Below the pieces are notes generated by a model. That model was not told the DNA's origin, searched no databases, and saw nothing but the letters and a program-made list of their open reading frames with translations. The position numbers and the translations under genes are program-made. Positions 38,000-48,842 of a stretch of DNA of 64,000 bases are shown here, piece by piece (position 1 is the first letter of the stretch; every line of letters begins with the position of its first letter). The DNA is from Saksenaea vasiformis B4078 (lineage: Eukaryota > Mucoromycota > Mucoromycetes > Mucorales > Saksenaeaceae). The DNA is taken from contig JNDT01002304.1 of assembly GCA_000697055.1 (NCBI GenBank), positions 186,001-250,000 on the forward strand, written 5' to 3'.

Positions 38000-39322
38000 T
38001 GTCTACAATTTAATGAAAGAAAAAAAAAGAGAAATGGTAGTCGTGTAAGATGGATTAATATCGTAGGTGTAAGAAATTCTTGGCCAGGTGTTGCAAGCCG
38101 ATAGTAGTTGGAAAATCACAAGCTTTCATTAGGAACCAAATTTTAAAGTTTATCTAACCGAAGAAAGTACCGGGAACTATTCATGCTGTATTCCTCACGA
38201 CGATTTGCGTCCGGAGCCCAGAAATAGCGGAAAACATGTTCGCGTGGGTCGAAAATAAAATAGGTTTTGAACAGGTAAAGCTTTCATGAGGCTATGGATC
38301 ATCCTGCGTTATGGTTGCTAAGTGCCCATTTATCCGATATGAAAACCCCAATAACTGTGACAACGCTATATGCAGTAACCATGGCAAATATAGATAAAAG
38401 CAGCCGTTACTATGGGCACCACCTTGCAAAGCATAGGTAGTAGAGCAACAAAAGACGGACTTATGGTGTATTTGGTATCGTAGGTCGACGATAGAACCAT
38501 GATGGTTCACTTGGTCACGCGAGCCAACAATTTCGGTGCAGCATTGGAAGTCTTCATCGGTATTATGCATCTGTCGTTATCGTGTAGGATAGAAACCCTC
38601 GTACCGATAGTAATTTTTTGAAATATATCTGGTACAGTAACGAAGCTGCACAGAAAGCATGGTAGCCCTACATTACTAATGCTATTATTTATATCATCTA
38701 AGTGCAGACTACTCTTGTGCATTTGTTTGTCACGCAAGACTTGGAAAGCCATGTTGTCCTGGTATTTTACATCCGTTATTTCGAGAGTAGACATTGACAG
38801 GAAGAAAGGACATACGGTTTATGTTCTATCTACACACTTCAAAATAAGCATTACTTAGACGAAAAACTTAACTACTAACGAAGCAGTATGTTATTTTTCA
38901 TCAGATAATTGTTTGTTTCATATAGCTAGGTTATGTCCCTGCATCTAATGATCTGTTCCTACATATTACGCAAAATATATCTCCCATAAAAAGTGCTACT
39001 TTATTTTGTGAAACCATTGAATGCTTATGTGATGAGATGAGAACTTTATTTGGCCTTAAAAAAAAAGAGAAAAAAAAAGGAACAAAAAATTGAGAGAATA
39101 ACTTCCTTTCCTTAAAGCTTGCAAATGTCAATAGTTATGAAAAAGAAAAAGCAAATGGGGCATAGGCGGCAAAAGCAAAAAATAAAAATGAAAAATCTAT
39201 GGGCATGAGTCATGTGATGAGATGAAATTTAAAGGAAGTATGTCATGTAGAAATGCAGTAATAACAAAAAAAAAAGATCAAATAAAAAAGGAGAAGAAAT
39301 GTATCTAGAGGGAATATGTATT
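38000..39322. other. Intergenic region with one uncertain open frame
   Basis: About 1.3 kb. A minus-strand frame at 38507-38794 (95 codons, MSTLEITDVKYQDN...) and an overlapping one to 38292 have protein-like composition but no recognisable domain, and no clear splice model connects them. The part next to 39322 is A-rich with several AATAAA-like sequences. Confidence 0.4.
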
Positions 39323-40081
39323 TTAAATATGACGCGTGTGAATTTTTTCGTGTCGTTTCATATCGTATTTTCGTGCGAAAGACCGTTGACAGTGACAGCA
39401 GACGAATTTTCGAATTCTGTTTGGGTTATGCGTCTGCACATGTTCAATCAAGTTGTGGCGCCTTTTTGACCGGTGAGGGCATAGTGGACATCGGTATTGT
39501 TTCTCCGAATCCTTCTTTCTGGGTACTTGTGGCTTGCATGTTGTGGGGGGCATCGGTTCAAATAACAGGGAGGTATGAACATCAGTATCGGTATAACCGG
39601 GATAGGTAATAGAATCCTTGAGCACGAGGTCATCTATCACAGTGTCCTCGACATTGCCGATAAACGGCGCCATCGCGGCGGATAATGAATCTGTGGTTTT
39701 TGTTGTTGTTGTATTCGTTAATTGTGGTGGCGGTGGCGTCGTCATACAAAACGGGCTGACAGGTGAACACGAGGAGAGTGAGCTGCAATAGCCGGATGAT
39801 GGCGTTGGTACTGGAATCGCGTTATTTCCGTAGACTTGTTGAACATTAACACCATAGGAATGATCGTATACTTGTGATATTGGTGATGAGGTTGGTTGGT
39901 AACATGTTTCTGGGATACTCCATGACGACGTATTTGGGAAATCACCGGGAGATGAGATTGAATAGAAAGAAGGAGCAGATTCCACTGAAAACGTTGGTAA
40001 TGTTAGAGATGAAGCAGAAGCTTCTTCTATAGGAATATCTGCATCAAAGAATAGAAGTTGTAAGAGGTGGGTGTAGCTCAT
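39323..40081 (-). CDS. Two-finger C2H2 zinc-finger transcription factor
   Basis: A single exon of 252 codons from the ATG at 40081 (MSYTHLL). The upstream extension of the open frame, to 40333, is Lys/Phe-rich leader and was not used. Residues 20-180 are Ser/Thr/Pro-rich and low in complexity (PTPSSGYCSSLSSCSPVSPF, TTPPPPQL), as in activation regions. At the very C-terminus are two C2H2 fingers, CPLCPHRSKRRHNLIEHVQTH and CCHCQRSFARKYDMKRHEKIH, with canonical C-x2-C and H-x3-H spacing; the linker, THNPNRIRKFV, is longer than the TGEKP type. A nuclear DNA-binding regulator is inferred; targets unknown. The long T-rich upstream region may hold a leader. Confidence 0.87.
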   Translation of the reverse strand: MSYTHLLQLLFFDADIPIEEASASSLTLPTFSVESAPSFYSISSPGDFPNTSSWSIPETCYQPTSSPISQVYDHSYGVNVQQVYGNNAIPVPTPSSGYCSSLSSCSPVSPFCMTTPPPPQLTNTTTTKTTDSLSAAMAPFIGNVEDTVIDDLVLKDSITYPGYTDTDVHTSLLFEPMPPTTCKPQVPRKKDSEKQYRCPLCPHRSKRRHNLIEHVQTHNPNRIRKFVCCHCQRSFARKYDMKRHEKIHTRHI

Positions 40082-40839
40082 TATTTTGTAAGCACAAAGG
40101 GAAATAAAAAGATATCTTTTTCTTTTTTTTTCCTCCGTAAAGATGTTGGCTCCCTTTTTATATTTTTGAAGAAAAGGAAAAAAAATCAATGACAGGCGCC
40201 AAGTGTCGATGAGTAACAGCGCCTCAAAAAGAGGTCTTTCTTTTTTTAACAATTTCCTTATCTTTCCTTTGCCGTAGTCGCTGAGTGACCAAAAAAAGGA
40301 GTGGCGTTTTAACCCCAAACAAGCTGTCTGCATAACGCTAAGAATAACCAGTCCAAATAATTTATCCTAAAACTGAGGAACGGACAATACAACAGCAGAA
40401 GACTATTTTTATCCGACCTTTTTTACCCTACTTAACTACGCGTCTAAACACGCTGGTACATCCACTCCCTTCAGGTTATTCCTCTCCCCCTCTCCTACTA
40501 TGAACTACATTCCATATGACCTTGGAAACAAGATTGATCCACTAGCGGATATTCACTGATCATTCTCTCTCTTTTTTCTCACGTGAACAAATCCATTCAT
40601 CTTCCGCTTCTCAGAAAGACTTGCTGAGCAACTCTCACCTGTCTTGGCAGGAAATTTTAAAGACATGAACCAAGACTGATGTTTGCCGCATGGATGCCAC
40701 CGAGCAATCGGCTCAGCCACGTTTCTAAAATATCCCACTAAAATGCAAATTGACGTTTTTTGGACTAAGGTAAACAACAAACACCTGATTTAGTTGACGT
40801 ATCTATGTGGAACTTGCATAACTCTATGCATGATGTTTT
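40082..40839. other. Intergenic region
   Basis: About 0.76 kb, holding the promoter of the C2H2 gene (-) and the 3' flank of the Yvh1 gene (-). T/C-rich; no further gene supported. Confidence 0.5.
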
Positions 40840-42021
40840 CTATTGTCTTTTGAGCACGTTTTTCGTTTCATCCACCTGTTTACGATGCAGCATGAAAGCA
40901 GGCGTGATCCATCGCCCGCAGGAACATTGTGCACCAGACCAGCTGTAAGATCCAAGTTTCGCCATACATTTTGGACAGTCGATTCGGCCTTGGAGTTGCC
41001 CATCTTGAAGTCCAGTGATCCACTCCATTGGTTCAATAAAGTAAGAAGAACAGTTTGTGTTGTGAGATGCCAGTGACGCCAGTAACGGATTTAAGGCTTG
41101 GTTTACCCCTGCACGTGGCAGGGCTTCACTTGACATATTTGTTGTGTGCTCTGTAATATGAAGATCTGTGTTGCGTTTCGTATAAGAAAATGCCTGTTGT
41201 CCCGGACCAGGTGTATGATCTATAATGTTTTCTGCATCAACAAGCACCCGTCTAAAAAATCAAAATTATAAGTAAAATGTTATATTTCATATTTTATCTC
41301 TTCTTGCCTGCATTTTTTGCATCGCAATGATTTAAAACCCTTGGTTGTGATCTTTGTCGACCGGTTCTGCTGCTCAGGATCAGGCGCCAACGTCAGATTG
41401 TCAATATATCCATTGGCTTTTCTTTTGCATCAGATCCTTTCCTTTTTCTTCTATTTTTTTTAATTACCCTGTTGTTGCTCAGCCATCGTGGCAAATAAAA
41501 ATCGTCTATATTCTTGGTGTTTCGGATCGACCTCGTAATTCAAAGCATGAAACAAGTTCAACTGATTTATGAACCCAGAATTAGGTAAAACAAAATCACG
41601 TTTCGACTTGATAATATCCAAAGCCTTTTCAACATTAACACTCGCACTTCGCATCAGATACGCCGCAACAACAGTGGGACTACGTGATACACCGGCTTGG
41701 CAATGTACTAGGACTGTACCTCCAGTCTGACGAGCCTGATCAATGTATTCATACGTTTCGTCAAAGTACTGGATGATATTTTCTTCGGGCGTATCAAATA
41801 TATTGATGTTCTAGAACGCAAGACGTCAAGGAACTGTTGATATGTCACTCTTCACTTGCTTTATACGCAATGCCTTCGAATGGCTGATCAAAGTCGCCCA
41901 GTGATAGAATATGCGTAATTTTGTTGGCTGTTAGGGTATGTTCTGAATAAGCTGCGGCACAGCTTCCAAGAAAAAGTCTGGGCACGATTTCCTGAATGTA
42001 CTTGTCATTCGGCGTAATCAT
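40840..42021 (-). CDS. YVH1: Yvh1-type dual-specificity phosphatase with zinc-binding C-terminus
   Basis: Four exons, 41860-42021, 41468-41810, 41308-41416 and 40840-41251, encode 341 residues. The catalytic loop HCQAGVSRS (about residues 90-98, nucleophile Cys91) marks a dual-specificity phosphatase. The C-terminal zinc-binding domain supplies Cys pairs in LRCKKCRR (201/204), CSSYFIEPMEWI, DCPKCMAKLGSYSW and CSCGRWITPAF, the diagnostic Yvh1/DUSP12 layout. Yvh1 releases Mrt4 from pre-60S ribosomes during late ribosome assembly, a job that needs the zinc domain rather than catalysis. Introns 1 and 3 must use GC donors (AAA|GCAAGT and AG|GCAAGA), since no GT donor restores the frame. It is divergent from the Uds1 gene. 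Confidence 0.92.
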
Positions 42022-42538
42022 CACACTTTTAGAAGGAAAAAAAAAGGTAAGGAAGGGACGGCTTTTCTATCGAGGGTATGAATGTCTGAACTCCGAAGAC
42101 ATTGCTACAGCCAACGCAAAAAAAAAGTTGGTGAGAATTTCACCATCCTGAATTTTCCAAACGGTTGATCGCCAATAAGGAAATTTTAGAGTCGAAAGAT
42201 AGTGAGAGTCATACGTTACACATTCTTGTTGAGCGCTGCGCACTACTGCTCTCATTAACAACAAATAATCTGGACGAAGCCCTGTATACAACAAGATCGG
42301 CAAAGGGACTAGCTGAAAACATGTCGATTAAAGGCGCAGCATCTGTTGAAATAGAGAACGGTAGAGAAATCGAGGAAAGCTATAAAATGCAGCCATAGCG
42401 TGGAACTTTCAGAGACTTTGTGGTACCACTGCCTCTTTTTTTTATATATATCTTTTTTCTTATTTTGTTTCCATTTGTTGCGGCACACTGAGCCATTTTG
42501 TTTTTCTTCCCTTTCTTTTTTCACTTTAGTTTGTGTTT
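42022..42538. promoter_or_regulatory. Bidirectional promoter region, YVH1 / Uds1 gene
   Basis: 517 bp between divergent start codons, so it holds both promoters. A pyrimidine run ending in TTTAG just before the + start could be the end of a 5' leader intron for the Uds1 gene. No specific factor site recognised. Confidence 0.5.
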
Positions 42539-45044
42539 ATGGTTACAGACAAAGGAGGCTCCCATGCTCATGGGCCCATGGTCTTGCCTTCTTGCCATGA
42601 CGACGGGTCAAGAATAGAACGAGTCACCAACAAAGCGTATCCTCACAAGCCCAGTACATATATGGTTTCTCGTCAGCCTGACCCTTCGATACTTCGACCA
42701 TCGATGTATACAGATCGAAGTAGGCCGTCACTCCCCTCACCGATTATACCTGCCCGATCGCCTTTTCGAGTTCGAGACTCTCAGACCTCCAAAGGCAAGC
42801 CCCTTTGTGATCAGCTAAAGATAAAGCTAAAATTTTCTCTAATTATTACAAAATTCAGGAACCTCGGCGCCGTCCAAATCACATTTGGTGCATCATTTTC
42901 ATCGTAGCAACACCCCGTCCGTCCAATCGCATCGTTTATCTGCCGAATTAGCTCGGCTGTGGAAAAGCAAACCGAAAGCGAAACACAAGCGGTCTACAGC
43001 AGAAAGAAAGACAGACGGGACAGAAGACTACATAACGCAACTATTAATATCACTGGCAGCTCTGGAATCCCGCGATTTTGAGATACTCTCATTTGACCAA
43101 TTGGACCAATTAAAAAAAGTAAGCCAAGACGTTTCCTTTTTCTTTTAAAAAATTGATAAAAAAAAAGCAACATGCCGATTTGCAGCGACGGATTTCTCAT
43201 GCTACAGAACGACTATGCTTAGAGTCCAAAATCAAAGACGTGTCGCGTTCATTAGCTCACCTTGATCGAAGGCGGTCTGGTTTAATTCGATGTGATCAAG
43301 CTGTTCGCACAGTCGATGAAACCGTTCTACAACTCACAACTTGTCAGGCACAAGCACATTCAATCAAAACTAAATTGCTACAGCATACTGCTGGTGTGCT
43401 CGGCTTGGGTATACAGAAACTGGAATCGGCCCAATGTATGACAAAAAAACCGCCAATCCATGATGATGAAATTCAGTCGAAGGATCGTGAGATTGCTGAG
43501 CTTCGGTCGGAACTGGAGCATATCACCAACATGCTGGATATGATGTTACGGCGTTCAGCAATGCAAGATGATGACGGCGATAACGATTATACCCCACCAG
43601 ATTCCGCCTATGGAAAATCGACAGAAGACCTCAGCGGTCTGTTCTGTAGTTCAGACACAGTTAACACAACATCATCAAGCACATTACTGTCAAGTGTAGA
43701 GAAGCAGTTGTGCAGTTACAAGACCAGGCTGCGGCTACTAGAAACCGAAGCGGAGAAATATCGATTGGTATTCCTGTCGGAGCAGAAACTCCAGAGCCAG
43801 CTACGTGCAACGGAAGATGAGCGGGATGCCGCCGAGGCTCAGTGTCAACGACTGGTAAAGAAAGGATCCACTCGGAGCAGCATCCTGGATCCGCAACTTG
43901 CTTTGCTCAAAGTCGGAGTGGAAAGTTTTTCTGATGAACCGACCTTTAGGTAAGTAACCTGTTACGATCTCAAGATGTGGATAACAGCAAAAAATTATAT
44001 GTCACTAGGAACCAAGAGGATTTACTACGCCCGTTGTTTGACCGAATATCAGAACTCGAACTTCAACTCAGGCAAGCTGAAGGTCAAAAAGAGGATATGC
44101 AAGTCAAGCTAGCGCGTTGCGAACGTGAAAAGAACGCATTAGCAGCGAGTCGGGCCGAACTCGAGATGAAGTGCAGCAAGGCTCAATCCCAGATGAATGT
44201 GTATATGAATCGTGAAAAGGCTCTCAACATTGAAATGCAACAATATCGAGATGAAGCGCTCCTACTACGCACCGAAAAAGAAAAATGGGAGCGTGCTTAC
44301 AAGCGCGAGTCTGCACTGCATCTATACGCGATAAACGGCAATGGTGGCGATAACGGTATGCTCCGACAGCAGTATGAACAGCAATTGGAACAACAACAAA
44401 AAGACTTTGAAACGCAACTCAAAGAGAAACAGAGTTCATTGGACAAGGCGAGACAACAATGTGAACAGATGCGAACGGAACGTGATCAGTGGATGGCCAC
44501 CTCAAACGATCTAGAAAACCTAGCTCGCGAAAAGTTACAGTCTTTGCACGGTCAAGAAGAAAATGTTGTCAGATTAGAATCCGAATTGGACCAAGCGAAC
44601 GGCACAGTACGAGTACTTTCAGAACGAGAAGCAGCTTGGATGGATAAGAATGCCTCGATCGAAGCGAATCTCGATGGCATGCTCAAAGAATTTGACCGAC
44701 TGACGTCTACGGTGATGGATCTTGAAGCAGATCGGATGAAGTATGAACGCCGAATAGATCAACTCCTCGAGACTCAGCAACAGCTTGAGAAAGAACTTTT
44801 AGACGAACGCGTGAAGCACTTGGGCAACACACATGAAATACCATCGTCAGCCACGATGCGAAAAGAATTCCGAATGCTTGTAAATGACCTGAAGACGAAA
44901 CACCAACGGTTACTGGGGAAGGAAATGGATGAAAATAAACGCCTGCAGACCATTATCAAGGACATGAAACATGAACGAGAAATGGCGAGGTACGACCGTA
45001 TCAACAAGGGTGTTCAGACACCATTCATAAACGAACTAGTATAA
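42539..45044 (+). CDS. Uds1-domain coiled-coil protein (up-regulated-during-septation family)
   Basis: Exons 42539-42794, 42859-43118, 43186-43949 and 44009-45044 join in phase to 771 residues. The first intron appears to use a GC donor (AAAG|GCAAGC). The block ALESRDFEILSFDQLDQLKK, followed by RLCLESKIKDVSRSLAHL, is the Uds1 domain found at the N-terminus of fungal septation-associated coiled-coil proteins. From about residue 200 to the end it is almost entirely heptad-rich coiled coil, with a short acidic break (QDDDGDNDY). The family is linked to septation, the actomyosin ring and polarised growth; here the role in hyphal growth is inferred. An 18-A tract follows the stop. The N-terminal 85 residues are Pro/Ser/Arg-rich and less certain. 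Confidence 0.85.
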
Positions 45045-46152
45045 TCAGAGATTTGTAAAAAAAAAAAAAAAAATTCTTTACTCGGATAGCCCTTAATTAC
45101 AGTATTGTCAACAAAGCAACTTTTTTTATCTTTAAAATTTTTGATGTTTGCATTGTCTAACACACCCATCTTGGCCTAACCAGAAAGGGTATGTTCATGG
45201 AGCACGCTGAGCGTTATTGGGGAGAAACGTGTAGAATAAGCTTCTCCACAAACAGTATCAAGTCTCCCCACATAACCAATAAAGCATACTTGCCTCCTGC
45301 AAGACAGGATTACTTGTAGGCAAACATTAACGCACGTGTTGTATTACTTGCTGTGTTGTCAAGGTTTGATCTCTACTTCGGTAAAGACCAGCCGATAAGG
45401 AAAACAAATGATCTAAGAAGCTGCACGCCGTTCTTGTTCAGATATCGGACAAACTCTACAGCCTTCTTATGATGCATTTTGTTTTTCTGTTTGTTTCAGT
45501 TTGAAAACCTTCACCAATCTTGTTTATTTATAAATAAGGTTGAAACAACAGATTCATAAACAAACGTTATCTATGATTTGTAGTAAAACGCGACGGCGAT
45601 AATACAAGAATGGGAAAAAAGGTCGGCAAATTTCTTTGAAGGAAAAGGGACATATTATGGCGTTGTAAATTGTTCCTTCCCCAAACAGTCTACGTTTTGG
45701 GTTGGTGTAATGCCAATGTGGCACACGAACAGTCTTTTACAGGCAACATGGACAAAACCAATTAGTGCACACGAATCAAATTGGACTGGATGAGTAAAGT
45801 TGCAGAGTATCAGTTTTGTTATCCTGCCTCTTCCGAAGCGTGATCCGGTACGTATACATATGTCGGTATAGTACCTTTCTTCTACGTAGTTTGGCGCAAC
45901 ATACGACCCACAACTGCTTTTATAGTGCATCAGTTGAATGTATGCATGACAGAACGACAATTAAGTTAGAACGAAATATGGCCATCTCTAAACAAAAGCC
46001 GATTTTGACCATCTCTCAAAAATAATGGTTGCTCATATCTGCCGTAGATGCCATCAATAAAAACTGAACAGACATGTACGTGCGTTGCTTTTTTTTTTCC
46101 TTTGTCTTTTTTTTTTCTTCTGCTGATGCCGAAAGAAATGTTGGGAGGTTTT
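45045..46152. other. Convergent intergenic region
   Basis: About 1.1 kb between the convergent Uds1 (+) and Not2 (-) genes. It starts with an 18-A run at 45057-45074 and shows T runs near 46088-46118. No gene supported. Confidence 0.5.
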
Positions 46153-47794
46153 CTATATCATTAAGCCTCTACTTGCGATACCCGTCGGCGTCGCAGAGTT
46201 TGTCATATTTAACCCTTGCTGCTGAGATGATTGCGAAGACGTTGACGATAGGTCTTCAATGAAATCCCAAGAAAAAGTCCATTCTCGCTTGACTTTCTGC
46301 CAAGTGGTTGGATCAAAAAACACGTACAGACCTCGCTCCATGCCATTTTGGGATGTCCTTCGGAAAACCGGCGGCGCTTTGTCATTCTCGTCTGCTTCCT
46401 TAGTCAGCCACAGACCCAGTTCCTTGTGGTACCGCCAGTTTCGATTGTACCTAGATAGACGATAAGCACGGTACATGACTTGCCTTCCCTCCAAAGAACC
46501 TACAGCTCCTGAGCTGCTGCCTCCTGGGCAGCATCCCTTGGCATACAATAAAACACGTAGAATAAAATCTCGTCCGAAAAAGTTCGCATTCGTTGATGCG
46601 CTGCCGGTGAAGCCTGGACATTTTGATAGCAAGGAGGAAGATAGTACCCTGGCTCGACATTAAGACCTGGAGGTGTTTGAGTATCTGACCATGGAGAAAT
46701 AAACGTCGAGTATATAGACCTAACGTTTTATGTCAATAACAGCACTTCCACTGAACAAATCATTGAACCACTGACTCTGCTGTATTCAGGTCCAATCCAA
46801 GCGTTGTCAGATCGCTACCCAATGCCAACATACTGCGATCAGGGTTGGTCATCCGAATAACCCCCAAAAGCCCCAACAGTCCATATGAGTCGGCGCCCAC
46901 GTCGGCACCAGCAGCATCATTCCATTCTCCTGAATTCATTCCGCCTTTGTTATTGTTGACATGCATGCTTGAAACAGCTTCCCGCATGGGTTTCCTTCCT
47001 GGCGGTAATTGTGGTGGAGGCATTGGCGTTGCTCCTGCGTCAGTACGTTCTTGTAACTTCTTTCCGTCCAGTCATGTCAAAGAAAAATGATGCACTACCG
47101 ATTTTAGTTATCATTCGCATGGTAATGGCCCTTTTTTTTTTCTTCATCTTCACCCACCCACTGCGACGGCTCTAACGAATTGGTTCTCGCACTGTATTTA
47201 CCTATGTCATATAGATGGATCAGAACATAGAATCATGACAATCACCCCAATTTTCCATCATAGATTATCGAAATCCACTTTTCAACGTTCGGGTGCACCC
47301 TCCCTCCTCTTTCTCGCACAAACAAGGAAGCAAATATATAGTAACCACGCACCGTTGACAGCGGACATGCCATCTCGCATACCGTTGTATGATAACCATG
47401 AATCTTGTTTGTTCATGGGAGAATTATCTCCAAATGCTCCCGTTGAACTTTGCAATGCAGGAAACTCATCCACGGAAAATGTCCTCGGTGCAATTCCTCG
47501 GGTCGTTGCCAGCTGTTCGTAGCCGCCTTGCGGAGGTGGTAGAGGTGGTTGATAATTCCCGAAGGACGATGAATCCCGAAGAGAGAAATCAGACATATCA
47601 GTAGCCCCGTTGCCTACTAATGCCTCTTGTAGATGGTTCACGTTGGCGTTCGCACCCGCTGTCGTTGCATAACTTGCTAAGCGGCTAGATTGTAGAGAAG
47701 GCATAGATGTCGTTCCATTTCCTCTGTTACTTGCTTGAGGAGTTCCTAACGCGGGGAAATCGTTTAAATCAATACCGTTGCTATGACGAAACAT
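46153..47794 (-). CDS. NOT2: CCR4-NOT complex subunit Not2
   Basis: Minus-strand exons 47353-47794, 46776-47034, 46504-46719 and 46153-46450 join in phase to 404 residues. The N-terminal part has the DFPALG and DEFPAL motifs seen in Not2 proteins. The C-terminal half is the NOT2/3/5 domain: LGLDLNTAES, then IYSTFISPWSD, then LPPCYQ, then FYVFYCMPRDAAQEAAAQEL, then YNRNWRYHKELGLWL. Not2 dimerises with Not3/5 on the Not1 scaffold in mRNA deadenylation, decay and translational quality control. Intron 2 uses a GTCAGT donor, which alone keeps the domain in frame. An AG just before the start at 47794 leaves room for an upstream leader or N-terminal exon. Confidence 0.92.
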
Positions 47795-48317
47795 TCTGGA
47801 TATAGGCAGGAAAAGAAACCCTTCCCGAGGGAGCAGGTGTATTTCCCTTACGTCATGACATGTTCTGATTGGTCGATTATTTCGCTCGCCGCATACGAAA
47901 TGTGGTATTGCAGGGCTGATCTGCAACATGGTGCAACATAACTCTGTCCGACGTTAAAGGCCCGTTTATGTAAGAGTTATTTCGGATTTTTTATTTGCGT
48001 CCCCGACTGAGTCCCCATTTGGCTGGGGACTCCGTCAAAATAAGCTCTCCAAGCTTTTGACCTGCCAATTTTTTTTTTTTCCTGTCAAGACGTTTCTGTT
48101 TGCCATTTGTATTGTATCCCGTTAGATAACGTGGCAGTTTGTTTCTCTGAAACTGCGTACTTCAGTCTTTGAATCTTTATGTCCCTGATCGATTTGCTTG
48201 TAGTGATGTGCTTTACTGCTTTTAACGGCTATGTTTCTTAAGGAAACTTTGACAACTGACTTTAGCCGACAATCAATTCGACGTTGAAACCAGACAAAAA
48301 GGGCGTTTCAGCATTAA
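47795..48317. other. Spacer upstream of Not2, possible left end of Crypton element
   Basis: About 0.5 kb. It includes the Not2 promoter. At 47990-48035 a TCCCC-rich stretch resembles, in inverted form, a stretch at 51415-51455 on the other side of the Crypton-like coding region. Confidence 0.4.
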
Positions 48318-48507
48318 GCACTAATCGGAAGACGTATGTAAGAAACGGCCGTCCCTAGAAACCTTAGGCGCGATTGCGCCAGAAGTGTCTCATTTCCTTC
48401 TTTGAATAAAAGTTACGAGGTACCAATGAACATCGCTTTCTTCAATCACATCATCTCTAGCCTGCTTCCAATTCACCAGAGATGAGGTATCAGATAGAAA
48501 AGCGAAA
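48318..48507. repeat. 190-bp tandem repeat, unit 1
   Basis: Begins GCACTAATCGGAAGACGTA and ends in AGAAAAGCGAAA, directly followed by a second unit starting at 48508. The units differ at roughly 10% of positions by eye, so the duplication is older than the one at 13.4 kb. It lies about 0.5 kb upstream of the recombinase start. Confidence 0.92.
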
Positions 48508-48698
48508 GCACTAATCGGAAGACGTACATGAGAAACGACCGTCCCTAGAAACCTTAGACGTGATTGCGCGAGAAGTGTCTTATTTCCTTCTTCGAATAAA
48601 AGTTACAAGCGTACCAATGAACAGCGCTTTCTTCAATCACATCATCTCTAGCGTGCTTCCGATTCACTAGAGATGAGGTGTCAGATAGAAAAGCGAAA
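48508..48698. repeat. 190-bp tandem repeat, unit 2
   Basis: Second unit, 191 bases, with one inserted base relative to unit 1 near the GTTAC(A/G) block. Both units contain AATCACATCATCTCTAGC. It may be a subterminal repeat of the Crypton-like element or a local duplication in its target. Confidence 0.92.
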
Positions 48699-48842
48699 GA
48701 GATAACAGTAACTGAAGTTACGATATGTTCCGACATCTAAAGGATATAAATTAGCATGCAAAGAACACTAGAAGGGAGTTAGCTTTCTTTTTCATTTCCT
48801 GTAATCAACTCCATTTATATACTCTCTTCTGATCCCACTATA

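Noticed and set aside
42165..42398. Open frame between YVH1 and the Uds1 gene as a first exon of the latter
   Set aside because: No donor joins it in frame to the exon at 42539, and its sequence is not like Uds1 N-termini.
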